A stretch of DNA of 64,000 nucleotides. Origin: Apus apus (taxonomy: Eukaryota; Chordata; Aves; Apodiformes; Apodidae). Location of the stretch: the NCBI RefSeq assembly GCF_020740795.1, contig NC_067312.1:59644405-59708404 (forward strand). Reading direction: 5' to 3'. The notes beneath the pieces are model-generated. The model was given only the letters and a program-made list of their open reading frames with translations. It was not told the origin of the DNA and did not search any database. Each line of letters opens with the position of its first letter. Within the stretch, counting starts at the first letter, position 1. Positions 28,201-39,985 of the stretch are shown here, one piece after another. The translations under genes were made by a program, and so were the position numbers.

Positions 28201-31200
28201 CAGCACCAGTACTTGCTGTTTTCCATTATTCATTAGTAAGTAATTATTTCTTTTAAGATGCTTTTAGTATAAAAAAAGGTTGTAGAAGAAACCATGTAGA
28301 GCTTGGAACATATGCAAGGCAAGTAAGAAATTGTTCCTTTGCATTCAGCAATGAGATGTAGAAGGTAAAAAAGGACCAGTGATAAATTAAAACACTCAGT
28401 GACTGGGATGGAGTAGAACATTTCACAATCTGCTCACCACAAATGTTTTGTTTTGGTTTTGGTTTGGTTTGGTATTTTTCTGTTTCAGTGACTGTTTCTT
28501 TTAAAATACAACAGTTACTGCAATGCTGAGGTACTTCACGATACCTGGTAACTATTTCCTCAGATCATTAAACATTTGTTTCATGTATATCCACAGAAAT
28601 TTCCTGATTGGTGTATTTTCCTTTTGTCTTTTTGATCAAGATTGTAAATCTTTAAGCAGGTTTTTCCTGAACGTGTATTTTCCAGATACAAGCAAATCCT
28701 GTTCATGTGAATAAAAATCAGTAATAACTTCATAATGTCTTTGAAGGCTGCTCACTAAGAAATCAAAACTAGTGCATCTTCTTAGTTTTTCTTTAATATT
28801 AAAAAAATACATTATTTTTAACATTTATAAATTATTATTGATATAGTCTGTAGTTCATAGGACTGCCACCTATGCCACAGCACTCCTGCTTTAGTCTGTT
28901 TCGCTTGCTAGATCTCCGTCATAATTCGTGCATCCATAAAATAGCTGCTTTAAGGTTAAATTGCCTGTTCTTTTATAGCTGAAATGATGAAGCTAATAAA
29001 CTTGTAATTGAGCTGCATTTTCAGAAATATTTTAATTTTTTTATTGTGTCCATCTGCCTTCCCCTCATATACAGAATTTAGCCATTTAACATAAGTTGTG
29101 TCTTAGGTTTCTAAACAGTCTTTCAGTTAGGATTTAGTGAAGCAGATTAAATGTGTTAATTAAATTCACAAATATTTGAGCAAAGTTATCAACTTGAAGA
29201 ATTTGTTAATGCTTTCAACAGAGATTAGTTATTTAAACCACCATGAGGGAGTCCCTAGCCTTTGATTTCTGATTCAGCTCTTATATTGCTTGGGTGAGCA
29301 ACAAAGGAAATTCTGTTTCTGTCCTTAGAAATGTTGTTTTTAATGCATTTCTCTACCATTCAATTTAGTGTTTATCTGTGAATGGATTAATGGTCAATCC
29401 TCCTAAAGCCAAAGGATCGTTGTGATTAAGGGAGGGAATTTCTGGGAGAGGGGTCATTGGGATCTTATCAGGAGCCTTTGAAAGTATTGTAGGTAAACCT
29501 GGGACACCTCTTCTCTATTTGGAGTGTTCAACTGCGTGTGATTTAGACTTTTAAGTCGGACCTCATTTTTTTTGAACCTCCTGATCTTTTCTAGCTCTTT
29601 CCATTCTTCTCTCTTACAGACCTTTATCTTTCAGTCTCCCAGACAGGACAGGTAGACAAAGGTATTGCTGACTTTTAGAAAAAATGTACTTTTAACAAAA
29701 AGGGAAAGCAAAATGATGTCAAAGGCAATAAATTATGTAGGCCAGACTCAAAAATTTATGTGTAAAAATACCCATACTAGTCTTTGTAGCCTACTTTTTG
29801 TGCTAGTTTCTTCTTGTAGTTCCCTCATCTTTTTATTGGCTCTAGTGTATTTTACTAGCTTTCCATTGACACCACATTTTTTATTTTATTTATCTTCCTG
29901 CATTTTAGAATTTACCTTTTCTTTGTATTATTGTTTAAGAAACAAAGGAATATGAACTTGTATGAATATTAACAAAAAGCTGCAGAACTAATTGAATAAA
30001 AATTGAACATACATAAAATGTGACATTATGATGTTATAGAAATAGCTTCCTTATTGCAAGAATTTGGAACCTGCTAGTCTAAAGTAGGTAGTATGAACGC
30101 TTGCTTCACCATAAAGTATTTCAAAATGAAAACAAAGAACCTTTATCTGCTTGCAGAGAGAAGTTTCAGAACTAGTTTCAAGTGAAAACGCTTAAAAAAA
30201 AACCCCAAAAAACCAAGAACCAACAAAGCCCTACAAATTCAAAGAATTTTATGTGTACAGAATAAAATTATCAGTACAATTTGTAAAGAGGATGTAGAAA
30301 TTTCATAGCTGATTTTTCAACCTGAAGTGTATCAAACATAGGATGAGAAGGGCTCTCAGCACGTACTCAACTTCAGTTGTACATTTGCTGCCCTTGCAGT
30401 CTGAATCACTGGGTTTGGCTTTCAGGTATCTTGTTAGCTGCAGTCATGGAACATCAGCAACAAAAATAACTACTGAAAAAGGAGGAGGCAAATGTATGTT
30501 TGAAGTTCAGTTTATGGTCATTGTCCTCCATCATTTGCTGTTTGAAACATTTAGTTCAGCTCAACAATTTGAATGTCAGTTGATGTCAATTGCAATACCT
30601 CAGAATTCATTTCCACTCATTTTAAGTATCTGTGTATTCAGGTATTTTAAATAGCTGAAATTTTAAAAAGCTGAAATTGTTTAATTTATGAATAGCTTTG
30701 CTCTTTGCTTTTTACATTGTATTCCTAGGATTAATTAATGTAATACATCTAAGATCTAACAAATATATTCTGTAATTGGATTTAGTACCACTAAATTGTA
30801 AAGCATTAGCTAAAAATATTTTGGAGTAGCGTGCAAAAGTTTTACCCAAATTTGAAGTGTGCTACAGCACATGAAAAAATTAAGCAAATTACCTTCCTTT
30901 GCCTAATATGTCAACACTTGTAATAGATAATCTGTATTTCCTTGTAAGAATAAGGAGCTTGATTTCAGTTTGGTTTTTTTTATTATTTTAGGTTTTTTGT
31001 TTTGTTTTTAATTCATTAAAAGCTGCTTTTCTTTCCTCTGTTTCGCTCACACATGTTCTGTTTTTATTTTTGGGTCTGGCAATGAAAAACAAACAAACAA
31101 ATAATGAATCATTCCCATCCATTACTCTCTTTGTGATTCAAGTGCTTAAAATTTCTAAGAGTATGTCTTAAGTCTTCTTATCTGTTTGGCCTCATTTTGA

Positions 31201-34200
31201 TATACTTGCAGACTTCATTTTGTTTTTTCTCTAATTATGTTCATTTATTTAACTTCATAACCAGAGGACATGATCATTCCTTTATATTATGTATTGCATC
31301 CTTTCATTTCATAACCCTGCTGCTTTGAAGGTCATACTTTTTCTGGAAAGAAGCATTGATACGAAACACCAGCAGCAGAGAGGTCCTAGTACCTCCAAAA
31401 TACCTGGAAAAGGGTGGCTTATTTTGCAAAGCATTAGCCTTCATTATTTTGTTTTCCAGTGGGCTGTGTATTTTATATGTTTATTTCATTGATAGCTAGC
31501 TCTGTGTAGAGTTGTTTGGGATGGTGGTTTGAACATTTTAAAATATATTTGTAAATGCCTATAAACTATATTTGTGATGTGCAGTGCTTTTTCCAAATGA
31601 TTTACTGAATTTAAAGAGTAAAACAGTGTTTCTGGGATCACTTTCTTACAAAGTTATCAGTGGCATATTATGAGAAAGGATGATGATAAGAATGAAGAAA
31701 ATTGGTTATTATAGTGATAAATAATGACCTAAGTAAGCTAACAGCAGCTGATAATTTCTCGACAGACTAGGACCAATAAAAGAAAAGCTTGGTTTTCAAA
31801 TGTGTCTGTTTCAATATTTAAAATAGCATTTTTGTTTTGTATCTGTTGAATTGCTCTTTCACTCTGAAAGTGTATGAACAAGTTTACTTGCATTTTTCGC
31901 AGTAACTGAACCTAAAATTTCAATGCACAGTGTTTCAACATTGAAGTACAACCCGTAATCATAAATGACATTGAGAATACAAAGCAGCTGTGGGAAAAAT
32001 ATGGTGTATTGGCTTATTGTAATACCAGCTGTATGCAATTCGTACTGTATTTCTGAAATTTCATTAGTATGTCTTAAGAAGTTTCATTTTCACTTGCTCA
32101 AGTCATTTGCTTGCTGTGACAGGCAATTCACCTTTCACTGCATGTTTAAAGCTTCCTATGTGTTTTGTTTTGTTTTCCCCAAATGAAACAGTTGTTTCTT
32201 TGCACCTCACCAACTTAACCTGCTGAATTATTTGATAAAAAAGGCAGTTGAAACTTGGCCAGTTCAGTGTTACAGTGATGGCTCTTTTTACCAGGTACCT
32301 CTATAAAACTGCTTAAATGCACAGTGGGCTGGAAATATTTCTTGTAGTACCTTTGTGTTTGCAAATACAGTTCACTTCCTGTAAAAGAAACAATAAAAAA
32401 ATAGAAGGGCTGCATACTGGTTCGCTATTTGACATGCTAAAAAGGAACAGTTAAGGCACTTGGATATAATAGCATTTGCAGTAATGTATTATCCAGTTTG
32501 GGAATTTAAGTACTTTTCAGTCGTTTCATCCACATTAGACATTTTAATGAACTGTTTGGTCTCTCTTAGAAATACTGTATGACTATATTGTTCTTGACAG
32601 GGTTGACATTAATTGTGATACATAGCATTCTGCAATGCATATTATGAATACGTTGAATTACAAACCCTCTTTAATATAAGACAATTACAGGAAAAGATAA
32701 TGTAATAGTTTGAAAATCTCTACTGCAGCATATCATAGTGAATACAATCTCAATGGCAAAAAAAAAAGAAAAAGGAGAGGAAAAAAAAAAAAAAAAAAAA
32801 AGGAAGAGGTAATTTGAAGTTCAGAGTATGTTTGTCAGGGATCTTTGCTGATCCTGATCCAGAATGGTCATAATGAAACGTGGCTGTTGGAAGTTGTGAT
32901 TGTATAGGGGGGTGGAAGGGCAATGGTCATGTCAACTGTGGTATTATAAATAATTCTCAATTGTGTCTCCATTGTATCCTATGCCTTTGGGGCGGGAGGC
33001 AGGGACTGTAAGTCTGTGTAAAGAGGATAGCTGCAGGTAGGTAAAAATAATGACCAGTTATACTAAAACTTTTATTTGTCCATTAAGAGTGATTAACTTT
33101 CATGAAATTAGGGTAAGGAATCTCCATTCTAGTCACCTAGAAGGCATCTCTCTTTTGAATTGCCAGCCATGCCTGTTTGTGTGGACCATGTCCATCACTT
33201 ACAATATTTTTCTGGTTTCCCATTGTTTCAGTTACAAATTGTATAATTCATTGCTTTTGTTACTACTTTATTAGTATTTTCATCTTCTCTATGGAAAACA
33301 GTTTACATTGCCCCACTTCTGGTTTTGCTTAAAGAATATTTCTCCAGTAACTGAACATAAAATTTAATGGATAGAACCAAACAAAAAGGAATTGTTTGTT
33401 GTTTCATCTGATAAAACTTCACTGGTAGTTAGTTACCTCTTGATTTCAAATTAGCGTTTCCCTGTTCTCAGATATAAAGGGACAGTGTTGAGCAGCTTCA
33501 TATCTTCTGCAGTGTTTTTTAATAAATAGCAAGAAATAGCAGTGTCTAATACTACTCCTTTAAGATACTGCAGAATCAGGGATGCAGATTCTGGATACTT
33601 GCATTTCTTAACACAGCTAGTGTTAGGTCCCCAATTTCCCCATTATCAAGGTAGTGGAATTGAAACAGCCTCTGAAGTGAATGACCCAGTGGGCTTGATG
33701 ATGTTAAGGGGAAAAAAGGAAAAAGAGGCTTTGACAATACTTTTTTTGCACCTTTTTAGTTTTACTTCGTGTGTACTTCTGAGAGCTGATAATTTGGATT
33801 ATCACAGAATCATCGAGTGGTTTGACTGGTTTTGGAAGGGACCTTAAAGATTATCTAGTTCCAATATGTCAGGGCCAAAGTGAGAGCATTTTATTTGGTT
33901 GTATTATTGGAGATTTAAGATTTCATTAGCTTTCCTCTCTACCCCCTCATGCCTTTCCCAACTTTGGCATCTCTCATATATGAGTGTTTGGCAGGAGGGA
34001 TGTTACAACAGATGATTCAAGGCTTTCTGGTCTCTGTTCCTGGTACTGGGAATCCTCCTGTGACTAAAATCTAGGGATTTATAATGCTTTAGCCTTTCCA
34101 CGTGATATAAAAGGGTGAATTCAAAATCAGAAAGTTTAATCTGTTTTATTTTTACTATGGGTTATGTTTTTGAAGGGAGAAGGAGAACAGTTGGCAGGAT

Positions 34201-36182
34201 TTTAAGTGGAAATCTTATGTTAATTTGACCTTTCACTTATTTCTTTTAAAAGAATACTAAAAGGGGGAAATTTTTTTTTTAATAGTCTTAAAAGGTAGAG
34301 TTGTTATCTGAGAAATAAATGGGGTGTCCGTCCCCTCATGTGTAGCAGTGCAGATGGACACCGTGGAAGTTGGGTACACTCTTCAGTCTAATGATGGCCT
34401 TCAACTGAAATGAATTTCAGAGAATATGCAGAATCTGGAAAGGCTATACTTAAAAGTAGTAGTCAGCTACCAACACTATTTACTAATCAAATATGACACA
34501 GACTTTCCCAGAAGTTTTTCTTTTTTGTTTTGCTGTATTTCTTGCACATAATTATTTTATCAGCAAATGCAACAGTTTCTTAAGTCTTTGACATTCTTAT
34601 AATGAAAGACTTTCCATTTCTACAGCGTTAGTCTTTTGTTTAATCAAGTCTTGGCATGTTGCTTGGTTTCTTGTGAATTGCTCTTTTTTACTAGGCCTGA
34701 AAGATGCTACACTCTAAAACTGCAGTAGTTCTGAAAATAACTTTGTAGGTTTTATGCTTTTTGAATAATTTTAATACCACTTTTAAAACATCAAAATAAA
34801 AGGTGGGGGTTTTTTTACATGTTCACAGCATTTGGTTATGACATCTTTTTCTTCAAGTAAGAGCTCTGTTTTCAGAGTCTTTCAGGCTTTACTTTTTTTT
34901 CAAGGAAGAAAAATACCATTTTTACACTTTTGTGACAAGCCTGAAGTAAAACCACACAGCTAATTCTAAATACACATAGAGAATTTGAACTTCAAGGAGA
35001 AACATTTCCATTCTTAAAATTAATCGTACCTTTTCTACACAACATCAAATACAACTTAATTACTGGCCTTTTTCAATAGACTTTAAAATAAGATTTTGAA
35101 GAGCTGTTCTTCAGAAGCAATAAGAAAAGATCCTGTTCTCTATGTCTTCAGGCCTCTGAGCTGTAAATTGTCTTTGTTGGCAATTCAGTAATATACCCTA
35201 TACCCTAGTATATAAACTTTTTATATACTGTATACTATATTTTATCTGAAAGGCAGAACTGAATGGAACTTGCTGATGATCTGACCTCTGTATTTTAAAA
35301 CTTGCATATTTACATGGAAAGGCTCTGACTTTAACATACAATAACGTCAACATACAGTAGAGGACTTCAAAATTAGTACTTCAGTGGTTAATTTGGCATA
35401 ACCAGGTTATTTTGTAATGCTCCAGTGTGCCTGCAGGTTACAGATAAGTTAGCATATAACTAGATTAATGGGGTAACAGATTACTCCATTTTGTCTATAG
35501 AAATGATCTGTCTATTAAACACCTTGCATTAAAGGTAAATATCCTTTTCATTTAGACTAAGCCACCTTCAAATATCACATATGTGTATATATATTTATAC
35601 ACACACATATAGTTCAACTGATATGCAGTCACTTGTCTCTTGGAGGTTACACATTCTGAACCTGTAACCAGTGTTAGTCAACTGTGAACCATGTGAACTT
35701 TAGAATAGGTAAAGGACAAAGGCAGCATATTGGGCTTTAAATATCTCCAGATTGTCCGTTCCATAACCTACACATTACACATGCTTGGATAAGCCTCCTG
35801 TTCCTTACTGCATACTTTTCCATCAAGTTGGCATTACATGTTTTACCATATAAAAAGGAACGTGTGAACTGTTTTCTCTTTCTGGTTTAATATTTCCAAA
35901 TAACCCATTTCATTCCAAACACAATTACCATCTGGTCTTTCTAATTGTGTAACCATGGAAATACTTGAAAAGTTAGTTGTCTGTGTATATTGCTAGTGAA
36001 TCTTCTTGTGACCAACTTTGCCTGACTTGCATTTTTCCTCACTTTATACACAGGCTGGTTTAGCAGGAGCTCCAGCCCGGGCTGTTTCAGCTGTAAAGAA
36101 TATGAATCTGCCAGAGATCCCAAGAAATATTAATATTGGTGACATCAGTATAAAAGTGCCAAACCTGCCCTCTTTTAAATAA
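10207..36182 (+). CDS. AP3S1: AP3S1, AP-3 adaptor complex sigma-1 subunit (6 coding exons)
   Basis: AP3S1 is the small chain of the heterotetrameric AP-3 coat (delta, beta3, mu3, sigma3). AP-3 sorts cargo from early endosomes to lysosomes and lysosome-related organelles such as melanosomes and dense granules. The delta/sigma3 pair binds acidic dileucine signals. The coding sequence joins 10207-10275, 12882-12973, 15035-15146, 22758-22829, 26556-26663 and 36054-36182: 582 nt, 193 residues plus stop, the same length as human. Residues 1 to about 145 form the longin-like small-adaptin fold, starting MIKAILIFNNHGKPRL and including the family signature YRHYATLYFVFCVDSSESEL. The sigma3-specific tail has NLPEIPRNINIGDI and ends PNLPSFK. 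SEDTQQQ and HVDKVHNIL favour AP3S1 over its paralogue AP3S2. All introns are GT-AG. The start codon has A at -3. Confidence 0.98.
10277..10440 (+). repeat. G-rich tracts at the start of AP3S1 intron 1
   Basis: Immediately after the exon 1 donor the plus strand carries closely spaced G-runs (repeats of GGGGC around 10290-10312, then runs of 3-6 G to 10440). A 14-bp unit, 'gcggtgttcccggg', occurs twice in tandem at about 10390-10417. G-runs this dense could form G-quadruplexes in DNA or in the nascent RNA. Structure formation is inference. Confidence 0.6.
10441..12881 (+). other. AP3S1: AP3S1 intron 1, remainder
   Basis: After the CpG island the sequence returns to AT-rich intron DNA. It includes an 18-nt T run at 10927-10944. 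I recognise no repeats or additional exons. Confidence 0.7.
12882..12973 (+). CDS. AP3S1: AP3S1 coding exon 2
   Basis: 92 nt, from SEDTQQQIIRETF to NFLEGG plus two bases of a split Leu codon. The acceptor is GTCGTAG and the donor is CT|GTAAGT. It carries helix 1 of the small-chain fold. Confidence 0.97.
12974..15034 (+). other. AP3S1: AP3S1 intron 2
   Basis: About 2.1 kb of AT-rich DNA with no recognised repeat or coding segment. Short open frames around 14404-14667 and 14774-15058 (minus) have no recognisable family or splice context. Confidence 0.7.
15035..15146 (+). CDS. AP3S1: AP3S1 coding exon 3
   Basis: 112 nt completing the split Leu codon, then LIGGSDNKLIYRHYATLY through SELGILDLIQ. 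It holds the clathrin-adaptor small-chain signature. The acceptor is CTGTTTAG and the donor is CAA|GTAAGT. Confidence 0.98.
15147..15280 (+). repeat. T/G-rich low-complexity block at the start of intron 3
   Basis: From about 15154 to 15275 the plus strand is almost wholly T and G, with TTTG, GTTT and TTG iterations. It starts within 10 nt of the exon 3 donor. It also generates spurious Phe/Val/Cys-rich open frames that are not genes. Confidence 0.8.
15281..22757 (+). other. AP3S1: AP3S1 intron 3, remainder
   Basis: About 7.5 kb of AT-rich intron. The only mobile element I recognise is the CR1 tail near 17.8 kb; a short (AT)n run lies at 16315-16329. Longer open frames around 21393-22310 overlap on both strands and look non-coding. 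Confidence 0.7.
17795..17874 (+). mobile_element. CR1 LINE 3'-terminal fragment
   Basis: A stretch of about 80 bp reads 'ggttggactttgtgatctcg', 'gaggttctttccaacc' and ends 'gattctgcgattctgtgaa'. That is a tandem copy of the CR1 terminal octamer type. It is a severely 5'-truncated sense insertion in AP3S1 intron 3. Confidence 0.85.
22758..22829 (+). CDS. AP3S1: AP3S1 coding exon 4
   Basis: 72 nt, 24 codons in phase 0: VFVETLDKCFENVCEL through FHVDK. The acceptor is CTGTTTGCAG after a T-rich tract and the donor is AAG|GTACTG. Confidence 0.98.
24695..24770 (-). mobile_element. CR1 LINE 3'-end fragment, degenerate
   Basis: Antisense CR1 tail, seen on the plus strand as 'gaagggacctctggaagcca' followed by 'tagttccactgctcaagc'. 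It matches the reverse of the CR1 3'UTR but is diverged, so it is probably an old copy. It lies in AP3S1 intron 4. Confidence 0.7.
25273..25400 (-). mobile_element. CR1 LINE 3'-end fragment
   Basis: On the plus strand it opens with 'tcacagaatcatagaatg', the reverse of the CR1 terminus, then 'ggttggaagggacctcaagg' and 'atcatctggttcagt'. The part beyond about 25345 is poorly matched, so the right boundary is approximate. It lies antisense in AP3S1 intron 4. Confidence 0.87.
26556..26663 (+). CDS. AP3S1: AP3S1 coding exon 5
   Basis: 108 nt, 36 codons in phase 0: VHNILAEMVMGGMVLE through QNKLEKSE. It encodes the last helices of the small-adaptin core. The acceptor TTTTTTTTAG lies in a long T-rich tract and the donor is GAG|GTAAGA. 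Confidence 0.98.
32758..32809 (+). repeat. A-rich low-complexity tract
   Basis: Adenine runs interrupted by single G residues, including about 21 consecutive A at 32781-32801. It could be a simple repeat or the tail of an ancient retroposed sequence. No recognisable parent sequence lies upstream. Confidence 0.85.
33802..33880 (-). mobile_element. CR1 LINE 3'-end fragment
   Basis: Plus-strand text 'tatcacagaatcatcgagtg', 'ttttggaagggaccttaaag' and 'attatctagttccaa' is the reverse complement of a CR1 3' end. About 80 bp remain. It lies in AP3S1 intron 5, antisense to the gene. Confidence 0.87.
36054..36182 (+). CDS. AP3S1: AP3S1 coding exon 6 with stop
   Basis: 129 nt including TAA. It encodes the sigma3-specific C-terminal extension, AGLAGAPARAVSAVK through KVPNLPSFK. 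The acceptor is TACACAG. The 9.4-kb intron before it is the largest in the gene. Confidence 0.97.
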   Translation, partial: AGLAGAPARAVSAVKNMNLPEIPRNINIGDISIKVPNLPSFK

Positions 36183-36710
36183 CATGGCTACTCCAGGTAA
36201 AACCAAGGAAGAAATGTAATAGAAATTTACTGCATTATTGTTTACTAAATAAACAACATGTCTAACTTCTACTATTTGGATAAAACTCAAGGTACTGTAA
36301 AGACATAATTTGAAAAATCAGTGTGTGGAGTTGGATGTTGCATTTGTCTTATTTGTGAAACTAAAGGAAATGGGTAGTTTCCCAGTGATTTCTAAATTAC
36401 ATTCCTATGCCCTTGTAAGGCATACATCACTGTGTCTCAGCTGCTGCAGTATTTTGGGAAAGTATTTAAGATGTTCTTTACTTTGTATAACCTATAATGC
36501 TGAGTTTTTTGTATTTTCATTAAGGTCTATAATTAGTGCATTCCTTAACTACTTCTGCTGTTTGTCATGATTATTTAAGACTGAAGTGCAAATGTTGCAT
36601 GAAAACATTAAATTCTTGTTTTGTTTAAGTAAAATCATAAACTGGAGTTCTAAATACCTGTTTGTCTGAAATCTACTCTTTGCAATAAATCAAGTAATTT
36701 CCTATTCATC
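36183..36710 (+). other. AP3S1: AP3S1 3' untranslated region (probable)
   Basis: Downstream of the TAA there are canonical AATAAA hexamers at 36248-36253 and 36684-36689, and another at 37231-37236. The second would give a 3'UTR of about 520 nt. Which is used cannot be decided here. Confidence 0.55.
36684..36689 (+). terminator. Candidate AP3S1 polyadenylation signal
   Basis: Canonical AATAAA about 500 nt after the stop codon. Alternatives lie at 36248 and 37231. Confidence 0.45.
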
Positions 36711-39050
36711 GAGCCAGTTGACTACATATAAATACTGTTGTAGCAAGCATTGATGTTGTAGTTTAATCTCTGGAGATTTTACATGGGGATATTTTATTGA
36801 GCATACTGGCTCTTTACATTCTTCACAAAAGCTGTTCATTATTATTCTAAAGGAAAAACTGCCTTTACTGAAGATCCGATGACTTTGTTTACATATAGAT
36901 GTTGAGAAGATACTTACACAATCTGATAGACTTTCCCTGATGGTCTGACTTTGTTTAGAGAAAAAGGGCCCCTGCTGTTGCTCTGTGTGTTGTGAGAAGT
37001 GCAGACTGGGCTGAGGAGATTGGGCAATTCAAAACTGTAAATGTGAGTGTATCCAGTAACATTATAAAGAAAGGCATGCTGGAAAGATAAATGATACTTC
37101 AGAAGCCTGATGACGTTTGTTTGTTTACTTAGAGAATTAGATTTGTGAGATGTAATATTGTCAGGACCTCAGAAAATCTAAGTGCTATCAACTCTGTGTA
37201 AGTTGCTCAACTCTTCCATGACTTAAAAAAAATAAAGAGGGGTAGTGATTGGTTTTTATAATCATGCTCTTAAGCTCTGTGTAATGTACAAGTCTGTTTA
37301 AATGAATAATAAAAACATCATTGGGATATTTAAGAATTGCTGTAAAGTTGTGGATTTTTTTCTCCAAAAAAGTATGCGGTTAATACTGTGTATAAAAGTA
37401 CAATAATACTGTTTCAGGGACAGCACATTTCAGGACTAGTCAGAGGGGTCCTGTGTTACTTCAGAAATCTGGATTTGATGTAAACCAAGCATTCTTCTCC
37501 TTTGAGTTGAATGTCAAGGCATAACCCATAGGATAAACTTGGAATCACATCTCATTCTCTGTTTGATCCATTTTAACTGTCATTGTTGCCTTTGAGAGCA
37601 TTTGAAAGAGAAAAAGATAGTGAGAAATTACTTTTGAAGCAGAAGATCTGGTCCAATCCAAGGAATTTTAATGTGTGTCTTAAGGAAGGAAAAAAAGAAA
37701 CTTCATCTGTATTGTTCATATTAAATTTAATAAGGGTGAAGTAATAGTATTTTATAAATGCTTTTGAAAACAGAATTTGCATCCCATACCCCTTGATAAG
37801 AATATGTATTCTTCCAAATTAACTTGTTTAGTTTGAGGCTTCTTGAAATTTCATGTGAGATTTAAGCAGAAAACTGCCCCTTTCCCATTTCCACTGAAGA
37901 AATTGAGACAATGAAACATGCAGCATTTTTTTTTCTATGAAGCAGAGTATTCTTCAGTATTCCCAAGTTAGACAGCCTAGCTAGTACAAACCTGGAGCTT
38001 TAATAATTTCAACTTTTGCCAACTTTTGTTTTCCTGCTTAATTCATAGACCATGTGATATCCAAAGTAAAGACGTTGAAAATTTTCCACATTGTTTCCCC
38101 TGTGAGGGTTTAGGATTGCTGCCAGAGAATGAATAGGAAATGTTGAAACATTTGGTACTCTGACCTATAGAGACTTCTGGCTATTTGTGAAAGGAGCTCA
38201 CAAGTTCCAAGTCCTCTATTTTTGGTCTTACTTTTTTCTCTGATTCATTTCTCTGATTCATTTTCAGACATGTAAGCTTATGTAGTTAAAACATTTTTCA
38301 TTCCTTGCAGATAAATCTTTCCTGGGCTTACTTGGATCAAACATTTTGCCAAATCTTTCAAGAAAATGCATCTGAGATACATCTTGACATGAAGCTATTT
38401 CAGATTTAATTTCTCACTTATCTGTCAATAGTCAGGCTTTCATTCACTTTAGTGAACCTTACCTCTTAATAACTGTATGACAATTAAAAAATCTTTGTGT
38501 TTGTTTTTTTGATTTGTTTGTTTGTTTGTTTTAGCTTTGTTTTTTTGCACTACTGTTTACACCACCTTTCTCTTTCCTGACAACATGCCTTTTGCCAGGA
38601 AGAACTCTTCTCTGGACAGCTTTTCCATAGACACCAGGCTTTTCAAGAAGCTTCTCTGTTTGTGACTGGCCCACAAATATTTAATGTAAGTAACAACTTG
38701 AACTTCCTTACACAGAAAATCCTTGGATGGGAAGAACTTATTTCTGAGATTTTTTGCAATAAAATCACACTCCTTTCTTTCAAGGAGAGATTCTCTTACG
38801 GAAAGCCATAATAGTAGTATTTTTTTTTTTCTTAAATAAAACCAACTGTGGGCTAAATGATAATGTGGGCTTTCCTTGGGGTAGCTGAACCTGTTTGTTT
38901 GCCACCATTTTTCCGAAGGAGTGTCATTAGTTTGCCAGGGAGATCCCCTTCTCCTACCATGTCATTTGACATTTTACTGAAGTAAAACCAGTCAGAGGAA
39001 GATGGGATACTTGGTTGATAGAATTGGTGGAAATTGTGTTCTTACCCTTG
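36711..39050. other. Intergenic DNA downstream of AP3S1
   Basis: AT-rich, with no gene recognised. It holds a 14-bp duplicated motif ('ctctgattcatt' twice at about 38238-38266) and a TTTG simple repeat at about 38513-38531. Part of it could belong to a longer AP3S1 3'UTR ending near 37236. Confidence 0.6.
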
Positions 39051-39055
39051 ACCTT

Positions 39056-39985
39056 TGTGGTGGGTTGACCCTGGCTGGATGCCAGGTGTCCACTGAAGCT
39101 GCTCTGTCACTCCCCTCCTCAGCTGGACAGGGGAGAGAAAACACAATGAAAGGCTTACGGGTTGACAGGGAAGTCACTCACCCAGTACTGTCACAGGTAA
39201 AAACAGACTCAACTTGGGGAAATTAGTTTAATTTATTACCTATCAAATTAGAGCAGGGAATGGAAAATAAAAACAAATCTTAAAATACATTCCCCTCACC
39301 ACTCCCTTCTCCCTGGACTCAGACTCCCTCTCAATTTCTCTCCCACCCTCCCCTGCAGTAGCACAGGGGGACAGGGAATGGGGGTTGGGTTCGGTTCCTC
39401 ACACCTTGACTGTGTTGCTCCTTCCTCCTCAGGGGAGGGACTCCTCACACTCTTCCCTTGCTCCAGTGTGGGATCCCTTTCATGGGAGACAGTTCTCCAC
39501 AAATGTATCTGATGTAAAACCCTTCCCACAGGCTGCAGTTCTTCACAAACTGCTCCAGCGTGGGTCCCTCATGGGCTCACAGGCCCTGCCAGGAACCTGT
39601 TCTGGGATGGGCTCCTCTCTCTATCAGACGGCAGGTGGTACCAGGAGCCTGCTGTGGCACACACTTCCCTCCGGGTCTGGCCTCCTTTGAGTGGCTCCTT
39701 CACCACCAGCTGCTGGGGAATGTCTTCTGCTCTGGAGCCTGGAACACCTCTTCACCCTCCTTCTCCACTGACCTTGTTCTCTGCATAGTTTTTTTCTCAC
39801 ATATTCTCATTCTTCTCATTTGGCTGCTTTTCTGCAGCTGGTTTTCTTATCTCTTCTTAAATATGTTATACCAGGAGCACTACCACCATTGCTGGTGGGT
39901 TTGGCCTTGGCCAGTGGCAGGTCCATCTGGGAGCCAGCTGGCATTGGCTCTGCCATACATAGGACAATCTTCCAGCAGCAATAAT
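39056..39985 (-). mobile_element. ERVL-type solo LTR, 5' end missing
   Basis: On the plus strand the element opens with TGTGGTGGGTTGACCCTGGC and runs through 'tcccctcctcagctggacag' to 'gagccagctggcattggctc'. I recognise this as a common avian ERVL-class LTR read in reverse. On the minus strand it has an AATAAA at 39237-39232 and ends in CA at 39057-39056, so the left edge is the true LTR 3' end. The opposite end stops within the known element, near 39985. No internal gag/pol sequence adjoins it. Open frames over it are spurious. Confidence 0.8.

Larger units (their letters stand above)
26664..36053 (+). other. AP3S1: AP3S1 intron 5
   Basis: The largest intron, 9.4 kb and strongly AT-rich. 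It contains an A-rich tract near 32.8 kb, an antisense CR1 tail near 33.8 kb and an AT/CA-rich imperfect hairpin at about 35576-35611. I found no alternative exon with conserved residues. Confidence 0.7.

Noticed and set aside
33542-33847. Plus-strand frame of 101 codons in AP3S1 intron 5
   Set aside because: Its end runs into an antisense CR1 tail, and no splice context or known domain supports it.
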